Shown here: positions 1-5,538 of the stretch, piece after piece
Numbering within the stretch: position 1 is the first letter of the stretch
How the letters are laid out: every line of letters starts with the position of its first letter
From: Planctomycetaceae bacterium
Lineage (GTDB): Bacteria > Planctomycetota > Phycisphaerae > Phycisphaerales > SM1A02
NCBI GenBank assembly: GCA_947474205.1
Contig: CANJIC010000073.1
Coordinates: 1-8,632 of the forward strand
Length of the DNA: 8,632 nt
Reading direction: 5' to 3'
The notes under the pieces: model-generated
What the model was told of the DNA's origin: nothing
Database searches by the model: none
What the model saw: only the letters and a program-made list of their open reading frames with translations
Translations under genes and position numbers: made by a program

Positions 1-30
1 GGCAGCGGGAGCGAGAAAGTGAAACGCTCT

Positions 31-125
31 GCAGAAAGGGTGGCACCAGTCGCTCAGACAACGCACCCCACGCGAGCGGGGCTCGCGTGGGTGCTAAACT
101 CGCTTTGTGGTGCCACCCTTTCTGC
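31..125. repeat. Head-to-head inverted pair of the repeat unit (large imperfect palindrome)
   Basis: Positions 31-48 (GCAGAAAGGGTGGCACCA) are the exact reverse complement of 108-125, an 18-bp perfect match. Between them lies a strong hairpin: 63-77 pairs with 81-94 (GCTCGCGTGGGTGC) over 14 bp with one bulged C and a GGG loop. The left half, 31-73, is therefore a diverged inverted copy of the start of the 63-bp unit that begins at 85, and the two arms meet head to head. This layout resembles REP/BIME elements, where a palindromic pair is formed by inverted copies. No RAYT-type transposase is visible in the window. On the minus strand it lies in the 3' region of ade, so it could end or stabilise that transcript, although no T-run follows the stem. 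Confidence 0.85.
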
Positions 126-285
126 GACGCGGGAATTTGCAAAGTTTGCGTGGGTGCTAAACTCGCTTGTGGTGCCACCCTTTCTGCGACGCGGGAATTT
201 GTAACGTTTGCGTGAAAGCTAAACTCGCTTTGTGGTGCCACCCTTTCTGCGACGCGGGAATTTGCAAAGTTTGCGTGGGTGTTTA
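85..285. repeat. 63-bp tandem repeat array, three copies plus a partial fourth
   Basis: Copies lie at 85-147 (63 bp), 148-209 (62 bp) and 210-272 (63 bp), with a fragment starting at 273 that keeps only GCGTGGGTG before diverging. Copy 2 differs from copy 1 by one deleted T and two substitutions. Copy 3 differs only by GGT changed to AAA near its start. Each unit carries the partly symmetric core TGGTGCCACCCTTTCTGCG and the 8-bp palindrome TTTGCAAA (not intact in copy 2). Near-identity of copies implies recent duplication or homogenisation. The array is non-coding: frames across it are short and repetitive, and copy 2 shifts frame. It lies within 40 bp of the ade stop codon. Function is unknown; a REP-like or other dispersed repeat family is the best guess. 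Confidence 0.95.
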
Positions 286-309
286 GTTCACACTTTTGGG
301 CGGCATTTT

Positions 310-1986
310 TTATTTCGCGGCATCCAGTTGCACATTGGTGAAGTGGAATTCGCGCGCGTCAAACAAACCAAGGTCGCTTAATTTCAGCGCGGGAATTGGT
401 AGGAGCGCTAGAAAACTAAGCGTCATGAATGGCGCCTTGAATGTGGCGCCAACATCGCGGGTCATGGCTTCATATCTTGCGCCAACGTCCTCCGCAGGTT
501 GATCGCTCATTAACCCGGCGATGGGCAGCGGCAACACATCTACGTGATCGCCATTCACCAGAACTAAGCCGCCGCGCGCCTGAAACACGGCGTTTGCAGC
601 CTTGGCCAACGCTTGGCGTGTGCCCGCGGCCACAACCACATTGTGGCTGTCATGCGCCACGCTTGCGGCGATGGCTTTTTCACCAAGACCAAGTCCGCGA
701 ATAAATGCGACCGCGGGCGGCGCATCCGTGTAACGATTGATGACCGCCAGAAACGCAATGTCGCGGGCGTCGCTTGTATCCAGTTCAATCACACCACCGC
801 GCACGGTGAGCCATTCACTGGCCTCGCTGGTCACCAACTCGCCGTCATGCGGAACAATAACGCGCACTTGCGTTTGACCAATCGTTGTAGTCGCCACACG
901 AAAATCATTCGCGGTAAATGTGGCACCACGAAATCGATTGGGCGTCTCCACATGAATCTGAGCAAATGTCGCCCGACCATCGCTGGCCACCAATTCACCG
1001 CCAATCCAAGTTTTTATGGCGCGAAATTCCTGCATGTCATTCACCAAAACCATGTCGGCGCGGTCGCCCACGCGCAACAAACCGCTACCAATTTTGTAAT
1101 GCTCGATCGGGTTCACAGTCGCGCAGCGCAACGCATCAAACACATTCACTCCGCGCTGCACCGCGCGCGCCACAAGCACATTGATGTGCCCTTTCAGCAA
1201 CATGTCGGGGTGCGCGTCATCGGTGCAAAACATGCATAAATGTGGGTATTCAAGCACAATTGGCCACAACGCTTCAAAGTTTCTGGCCGCCGAACCTTCG
1301 CGAATTAAAATCTTCATTCCCAAGCGCGCCTTGCCGCGCGCCTCCTCCAACGTGACACATTCATGATCGGTTGAAATACCTGCGGCAATATATTTCGCGG
1401 CGTCCGCACCCATCAGTTGCGGCGCGTGCCCATCCACTGGCTTGCTAAGCGCCTGAGCCGCGGCAATCTTTGCGAACACTTCTGGATCTCCGTGCAACAC
1501 GCCAGGCCAATTCATCATTTCGCTTAAGTAGTGAATGTCGGGGCGCTTTAATATGTCCGCAACTTGTCGCGCATCAATGGTGGCGCCAGAAGTTTCAAAT
1601 GCCGTGGCGGGCACGCATGAGGGACAGCCAAAACAAAACTGAAATGTCCGCCGACGCGCGTCATGCAACATAAATTCAATTCCAGCCACGCCTAAAACAT
1701 TGGCAATCTCATGCGGATCACTAACGGTGCCCACAGTGCCGTGCCGTACCGCTACGCGCGCGAACTCACTTGGCGGCAACATACTGCTTTCAATATGCAC
1801 ATGCGCGTCAATCAAACCTGGAATTAAAATTCCTGCGTCCACTTCACCCGTGGCCGGCCGTAGCGCAACAATGCGACCTTGTTCAATATCAATTTCCTTG
1901 GGCTCAATGCTGCCGGCAAATACATCGACCACCATGTGTCGCATGTTCACGCGTGTGTGTGAAGTTATTTCTGAATCGACAAGCAT
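310..1986 (-). CDS. ade: Adenine deaminase
   Basis: Adenine deaminase (EC 3.5.4.2) converts adenine to hypoxanthine and ammonia in cytoplasmic purine salvage. The 558-residue product is full length for the Ade family of the amidohydrolase superfamily. Visible landmarks are GLIDAHVHIESSM with the HxH metal ligands at H62 and H64, SDPHE at 89-93, the family signature SCVPATAFET at 123-132, SEMMNWPGV with E156, DGHAP with H187, AAGISTDHE with H208, and CTDDAHPD with D256. The C-terminal domain ends in the typical LSFLALLPIPALKLSDLGLFD. The first ATG (1986) was chosen; Met15 or Met18 are possible later starts, and no Shine-Dalgarno sequence helps decide. The gene is divergent from the exported protein at 2271 and appears to be transcribed alone. 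No purine riboswitch was recognised upstream. Family assignment is very secure. Confidence 0.96.
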   Translation of the reverse strand: MLVDSEITSHTRVNMRHMVVDVFAGSIEPKEIDIEQGRIVALRPATGEVDAGILIPGLIDAHVHIESSMLPPSEFARVAVRHGTVGTVSDPHEIANVLGVAGIEFMLHDARRRTFQFCFGCPSCVPATAFETSGATIDARQVADILKRPDIHYLSEMMNWPGVLHGDPEVFAKIAAAQALSKPVDGHAPQLMGADAAKYIAAGISTDHECVTLEEARGKARLGMKILIREGSAARNFEALWPIVLEYPHLCMFCTDDAHPDMLLKGHINVLVARAVQRGVNVFDALRCATVNPIEHYKIGSGLLRVGDRADMVLVNDMQEFRAIKTWIGGELVASDGRATFAQIHVETPNRFRGATFTANDFRVATTTIGQTQVRVIVPHDGELVTSEASEWLTVRGGVIELDTSDARDIAFLAVINRYTDAPPAVAFIRGLGLGEKAIAASVAHDSHNVVVAAGTRQALAKAANAVFQARGGLVLVNGDHVDVLPLPIAGLMSDQPAEDVGARYEAMTRDVGATFKAPFMTLSFLALLPIPALKLSDLGLFDAREFHFTNVQLDAAK

Positions 1987-2159
1987 GAGTTTGAAGATAG
2001 ATCACAACCCAGATTTTTGAATGCCTAATCCTTTTGCGCCATTTGGCTATTTTTGCAAGGGTTACATTTCAACTCTTCGCCATGAATGTCCGATAAAGTC
2101 TTGTTTTAAACGCTTGATTTGAATATTTTGTCCCATAAATATTTACATAATTTCACATT

Positions 2160-2165
2160 TATAAT
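2160..2165 (+). promoter_or_regulatory. Possible -10 box in the ade / exported-protein divergent region
   Basis: A perfect TATAAT lies about 105 bp before the ATG at 2271, in an AT-rich stretch (2101-2170). A good -35 at normal spacing is not evident: TTTACA at 2142-2147 is only 12 bp upstream. TTGATT (2114-2119) with TAAATA (2136-2141), 16 bp apart, is an alternative weak pair. The rest of the 284-bp gap holds a pyrimidine-rich leader with an imperfect direct repeat (CCTTAC...CGTTCC, about 2204-2232). Nothing else was recognised in it, and no clear promoter for ade was found on the minus strand. Confidence 0.35.
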
Positions 2166-2259
2166 TTGCACCACTCAGAATTCGTGACATATTTCTAGCA
2201 CTTCCCTTACTTAACGTTCCCCTTACGTTCCCTCACTTCAAAAATTCGATTAACGGTCT

Positions 2260-2263
2260 GGAG
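2260..2263 (+). promoter_or_regulatory. Ribosome binding site of the exported protein
   Basis: GGAG sits 7 nt before the ATG at 2271 and supports that start. It is the only clear Shine-Dalgarno sequence seen before a gene start in this window. Confidence 0.7.
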
Positions 2264-2270
2264 TATCTCT

Positions 2271-2864
2271 ATGCGCACGTTCCCTTTCGTCGCCGCACTT
2301 GCAACTTTTATTTCCTCAACAACCTTTGCCGCTGTCTTGGTGTTTGACAACGCTCAAGTTTTCGACGCGGGTCTACTTGACAGCTCGCTTGCAAACTACG
2401 GTCAAACATTTGAATCCTATTCAGGAAGCTCCGCATTCTTTACCGGTGGAACCGGTGCTTATGCGTGGAAGGCCTCATCCGCCAATGGCGTTCTTGGACA
2501 AGCTGGAGTTGTTCAAACTTTAACCGCCACCGACACTCTTAAATTTGAATTCTCATCTGGCAACGTCTATGGAGTTGGCGGACTATTCCATTATGTTGAC
2601 GCAGCGGGCGCCTACAAGAGCGGTCTCATGAAGATCAAGTTGAGCGATGGAACAAGTTTTATTCGATCCATTTCCTCACAAACTACGTTCAGCGGTTTTA
2701 TTACCACTGGCGCCAGCATTGCTTCACTTGAGTTGAGCCACATTGGCTCAACTGGCACCACATTCTCCGCCGCTGAATCAATGACCATTGGTTATGTTCC
2801 TGCTCCAGGCGCGTTTGCGCTGCTTGGACTTGCTGGTTTGGCCAGCCGTCGTCGTCGAGCCTAA
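2271..2864 (+). CDS. Secreted protein with PEP-CTERM-like sorting tail (VPAPG type)
   Basis: A 197-residue exported protein of unknown function. The N-terminus (about 1-20) is a signal peptide with a hydrophobic core and likely cleavage after TTFA. The mature part (about 22-170) is rich in Gly, Ser, Thr and Phe, has no Cys, and looks like a compact beta-rich surface domain. The tail has VPAPG (176-180), a short hydrophobic stretch AFALLGLAGL (181-190), and RRRR (193-196). This is the tripartite arrangement of PEP-CTERM sorting signals, in the PAPG variant I associate with Phycisphaerae. By family analogy it is processed by an exosortase and released to or anchored at the cell surface; no exosortase gene is in the window. 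A good ribosome site fixes the start, and an intrinsic terminator follows 18 bp after the stop, so it is a single-gene unit. Confidence 0.87.
   Translation: MRTFPFVAALATFISSTTFAAVLVFDNAQVFDAGLLDSSLANYGQTFESYSGSSAFFTGGTGAYAWKASSANGVLGQAGVVQTLTATDTLKFEFSSGNVYGVGGLFHYVDAAGAYKSGLMKIKLSDGTSFIRSISSQTTFSGFITTGASIASLELSHIGSTGTTFSAAESMTIGYVPAPGAFALLGLAGLASRRRRA
2731..2753. repeat. Perfect 10-bp inverted repeat inside the exported-protein gene
   Basis: AGTTGAGCCA (2731-2740), a CAT spacer, then TGGCTCAACT (2744-2753) form a perfect 10-bp stem with a 3-nt loop. It lies in codons of roughly residues 154-161. No T-run follows, so it is not an obvious terminator. It may be chance or may affect mRNA structure near the 3' end. 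Confidence 0.6.
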
Positions 2865-2882
2865 TTTCACATTTGATTCCTT

Positions 2883-2920
2883 CAACAGCCGTGGCATTTC
2901 GCCGCGGCTGTTGTGTTTTT
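2883..2920 (+). terminator. Intrinsic terminator of the exported-protein gene
   Basis: The left arm (2883-2895, CAACAGCCGTGGC) pairs with the right arm (2901-2913, GCCGCGGCTGTTG) over 13 bp with one G-U pair. The loop is ATTTC, and the stem is followed by TGTTTTT. It begins 18 bp after the stop codon at 2864. It is a strong rho-independent terminator on the plus strand. Confidence 0.92.
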
Positions 2921-3272
2921 ACGAACCCATTTTTTTACCATGCCCATGCCTCTGCCTTGCCGTGGTGTACACCATGCTGGCATGTGCGCCTGACATAACT
3001 CCGCATGGCGCGACGCAAGCACTGAGGCCGTAATGATCGGCGGTGTCTTGAAGTGCTTCTTGATTTCAAAGGCAAGCACATTAAAGAACAAAGCGCTATC
3101 AGAGCGGTGCAATAAAATTCAATCGCCCCAGTGCCCACGGCGTGGTCGTTTCAAATTTCAAACGACCTTGTCTCTCAATGACAAGATGTGCTGATTATGA
3201 TTCCAAGCGATGACGGCTAGAACTTAATCCTGTTTGAAATTCACGATGCATTTGCTCATGGAGTTCCCCCGC
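2921..3272. other. Gene-free intergenic region, rich in palindromes
   Basis: This stretch of about 350 bp lies between the terminator at 2883-2920 and the end of the channel gene. No reading frame in it has recognisable protein features or a ribosome site. It holds TGGTGTACACCA at 2963-2974 (perfect 12-bp palindrome), CATGC-TG-GCATG at 2973-2984, and AAGCACT/AGTGCTT arms at 3017-3023 and 3052-3058 enclosing GCCG/CGGC. Two adjacent hairpins follow at 3144-3185. It could encode a structured RNA, carry the 3' untranslated region of the minus-strand channel gene, or be the worn remnant of a mobile element. No choice among these can be made from sequence alone. Confidence 0.5.
3144..3185. repeat. 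Two adjacent hairpins downstream of the channel gene
   Basis: The first is a 24-bp near-perfect palindrome at 3144-3167: GGTCGTTT and AAACGACC arms around a central AAATTT, broken only by a C/C mismatch on each side. The second, at 3167-3185, has arms CTTGTC and GACAAG with a 7-nt loop; the two share one base. In addition, AATTTCAAAC (3154-3163) is complementary to GTTTGAAATT (3232-3241), giving an alternative pairing. No T-run follows on either strand. The hairpins lie about 90-130 nt past the channel stop codon on its own strand, so they could act as a 3'-end structure for that mRNA. Confidence 0.55.
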
Positions 3273-4883
3273 TTACCACGGAACCAGCGAAGTCAATATG
3301 CGTTTGACCAAACGACTGACTCGTTGCTTGAAAGTTGTGATATTGCGCGCTTCATCCTGCAAACCAGAGGCAACGCGTCGCTCCTCTGAAATGTGCCGCA
3401 ATTCCTTGGCGAACTCGGGTCGCCGTTTCAACACTGGCAACACGCTGACTTTGGCAAATCGCAACAATGACACGCCGTCATCACCCGCGACCACATCCGC
3501 CGATCTGGGTTGATTCAGCAACAACGCCATTTCACCAAACCAATGTGGCGCGTGAATGTGGATGGGGTCCTTCCCCCTTACCAAAACAGAAACTGAGCCA
3601 CGAATAATGAGATACATGTGATCGCTCTCTTCACCTTGGCGAACCGCAAACTCGCCCGTGTTCAATTCAATTTCTTGCGCATCACGCGCCAATTCACGCC
3701 GTTCGGAACTGTTCATGTGCGACTCATCAAAGAGTGGACACTTGGCCACAATCCGCTCTATGTTTGCAACTCGCTCTTCACCATCGACCACTTGCTGCGC
3801 ATCGGCCTTCATGTCCACCATGCGAATGGTGCGCAGCGGGAACGGAATCTCTATATCACTTTCGCGCAGGGCGTACCACACGCGGCTGAGCACGCTGTCC
3901 ACATTTTCGTCGAGCACGCGTCGGTCAGCCACCCAAAATCGCAATTCATAATTGATGGATGAGTCGCCGTAGCTTGTTAACAAAACCAACGGAGCTGGAC
4001 GCTTCAACACGGAGGAATCTTGCCGCAACACTTGCAACATCACATCCTTGGCGAGCATGGGCGGCGTGGTGTAGGAAATGCCCACATTGCGCCGCACCCG
4101 AAGGGCGGGTGTTGGATGATCCAAATTCAAAACTTCTTTTGTCAGCAACTCGCCGTTGGCCACGATCAACATTTGTCCATCAAGCGTGTGAATGCGCGTG
4201 GAGCGCAAACTGGTGTCCCACACCACGCCTTCAAGACCGCCAACACCAATTTGCACCATGTCACCTTTTTGAAATACGTGGTCCGCTTGCAAGTCGAACC
4301 CCGAGAAAAGATTGGTAAGCGTGCGTTGCAAGCCAAGACCAACCACAAACACCAACGCGCCACCGACGCCAATCACCAAAGTCTTGATTGAATATTGCCC
4401 CGCGAAGTGGACTTGATAAATAATGGAAAGCCCAAGAACCCAAAGACCAAATCGCAACAAGGCTTTTTGCAGACGGATTAAATCGCCACCCTGAAGAGTG
4501 ATACAAATGTTGCTCAGCACCACCAGCGCGAAACTCACCATGGCCATAAGCAATCCAAATTCCATAATTGTGCGCAAAATTGGAACGTTCAGCGTGCTGA
4601 TTTCATCCGGGTTGTGAATAACAACGCTGATGACATATTCCCAACCAGCCGCGTTGCCCGCCCAGCCAACTACGGCGATGAGCAAACCCAATCCTAAACC
4701 GCGGGAATCCCCTTTGGTCTTTGCAAACAGTTTCACGCCAAGCACCGTGGCGTATATGGCGATCAACCAAATAATGGTTGTGGCAACTGGATGAATTTGC
4801 GGAATCGACTCAACAACGGGCTGCACTTGTACAACGGATTCCATGTTTACATTCTGCCGCATTTTTGGTTTCTTCGCCACCAC
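3273..4883 (-). CDS. MscS-family channel with C-terminal cyclic-nucleotide-binding domain (bCNG type)
   Basis: A 536-residue inner-membrane channel. Hydrophobic segments lie near residues 32-54, 62-90, 103-130 and 143-160. The pore-lining helix (about 166-190; GVGGALVFVVGLGLQ) runs into TLTNLFSGF and FQKGDMV, the MscS TM3/beta-domain hallmark. The MscS cytoplasmic domain spans about 195-358. A cyclic-nucleotide-binding domain follows (about 378-500), with LFDE at its start, GEFAVRQGEESDHMYLIIRGSV, and the phosphate-binding cassette FGEMALLLNQPRSADVV, in which E451 and R460 are the usual ligand contacts. MscS plus CNBD defines the bacterial cyclic-nucleotide-gated (bCNG) branch, whose members are thought to be gated by cAMP or cGMP more than by tension; gating here is inferred. 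The start is uncertain: GTG at 4883, ATG at 4862 (codon 8) or ATG at 4844 (codon 14), none with a clear Shine-Dalgarno sequence. No nucleotide cyclase gene is nearby. Confidence 0.9.
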   Translation of the reverse strand: MVAKKPKMRQNVNMESVVQVQPVVESIPQIHPVATTIIWLIAIYATVLGVKLFAKTKGDSRGLGLGLLIAVVGWAGNAAGWEYVISVVIHNPDEISTLNVPILRTIMEFGLLMAMVSFALVVLSNICITLQGGDLIRLQKALLRFGLWVLGLSIIYQVHFAGQYSIKTLVIGVGGALVFVVGLGLQRTLTNLFSGFDLQADHVFQKGDMVQIGVGGLEGVVWDTSLRSTRIHTLDGQMLIVANGELLTKEVLNLDHPTPALRVRRNVGISYTTPPMLAKDVMLQVLRQDSSVLKRPAPLVLLTSYGDSSINYELRFWVADRRVLDENVDSVLSRVWYALRESDIEIPFPLRTIRMVDMKADAQQVVDGEERVANIERIVAKCPLFDESHMNSSERRELARDAQEIELNTGEFAVRQGEESDHMYLIIRGSVSVLVRGKDPIHIHAPHWFGEMALLLNQPRSADVVAGDDGVSLLRFAKVSVLPVLKRRPEFAKELRHISEERRVASGLQDEARNITTFKQRVSRLVKRILTSLVPW

Positions 4884-4916
4884 GCCATGGAATGCAAATG
4901 TGATTATGCTTGAATC

Positions 4917-5450
4917 ATGATTCGAAACACCTGCATCACCGTTATCACTTCGCTTGCCGCAATCAGTTGCGCTTCCTCAACGCAACCTTTCGCTGGCGCT
5001 CCCGCTACGCGGCTTACGCCCGCGCCCGCGATCACGGCCGACATTAATTCGAAGATGGACAAGTGGCAGACTGTGGTCTACGCCAACCGACGTCCTGGCG
5101 CCGACGTGATTTTTTATGGCATTGCCGATTGGCGCGACGCCATTGCGCAGGCGAAAGTCGCTGGCGCCAAGCAAGTCAGTTTAATTTTTGTGTTTGATGG
5201 CCCAGCGCTGGTGCTTGCGCTGAATGACGCGGCGTTTAACCGCGTCATGGGAACCACCACTGGCAATCCATGGAAAAGTTTGATGAGTGATCTTCAGAAA
5301 TCTGGCGCCGACACCGAAGTGTGCGGCGGACGCATGAAGGAATTGGGCGTGGGCAACGCCGATCTTTTACCTTCAGTAAAAGTGGACACTGACGGTTGGT
5401 TGCGCGTGATGGAATTGCAATCCAAGGGCTACACGCTGTTTCAAACTTGA
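4917..5450 (+). CDS. DsrE-family protein, probable lipoprotein
   Basis: A 177-residue exported protein. The N-terminus has an Arg, a hydrophobic stretch (about 5-17) and AISC with Cys18, a relaxed lipobox (Ala rather than Leu/Val/Ile at -3). It is therefore probably lipid-anchored at a membrane, but plain signal peptidase I cleavage is possible. A Ser/Pro/Ala-rich linker (about 19-45) leads to a domain resembling DsrE/DsrF-like (YchN-type) proteins. The segment KQVSLIFVFDGPALVLAL fits the early strand and helix. EVCGGRM with Cys136 followed by GNADLLPSVKV and ELQSKGYTLFQ matches the family's C-terminal pattern, where the Cys can be a sulfur-transfer or redox residue. Exported DsrE-like proteins are known, but most lack an assigned role. 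It diverges from the channel gene across 33 bp and converges with the chemoreceptor gene; no terminator was seen in the 88-bp gap. Family call is moderately confident, function unknown. Confidence 0.76.
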   Translation: MIRNTCITVITSLAAISCASSTQPFAGAPATRLTPAPAITADINSKMDKWQTVVYANRRPGADVIFYGIADWRDAIAQAKVAGAKQVSLIFVFDGPALVLALNDAAFNRVMGTTTGNPWKSLMSDLQKSGADTEVCGGRMKELGVGNADLLPSVKVDTDGWLRVMELQSKGYTLFQT

Positions 5451-5538
5451 TGACGGCTGCGCGCACATTCAAGCTGGACAGAATTAAAGAGTATTGCTTG
5501 CGCACCGCGTCACAATCAAATCATGCGGCGGATTAGTG

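Noticed and set aside
19..204. Short plus-strand reading frame across the repeats
   Set aside because: It is built from the tandem repeats, has no ribosome site, and the copy-2 deletion changes its frame.
31..272. T-box riboswitch: AGGGTGGCACC on the minus strand resembles the T-box core AGGGTGGNACCGCG
   Set aside because: The motif recurs in each tandem copy. It is followed by ACAAAGCG rather than CGCG, lies downstream of ade rather than before an aminoacyl-tRNA synthetase or amino-acid gene, and has no specifier stem that I can see.
1..285. CRISPR array
   Set aside because: The 63-bp units are contiguous with no unique spacers between them, so this is a plain tandem repeat.
613..1239. 208-codon plus-strand frame
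   Set aside because: It lies fully inside ade on the opposite strand, has His/Arg-rich composition with no recognisable domain, and is a shadow of the well-supported deaminase.
2882..3112. 76-codon minus-strand frame (HRSDSALFFNVLAFEIKKHF...), considered as a transposase remnant
   Set aside because: It begins at a TTG without a ribosome site, overlaps the intrinsic terminator of the neighbouring gene, and has no motif I can tie to a transposase family. A database search could revive the idea.
5451..5538. Bidirectional terminator between the convergent lipoprotein and chemoreceptor genes
   Set aside because: No stem with an adjacent T-run was found on either strand; the only complementary segments are short and run into coding sequence.
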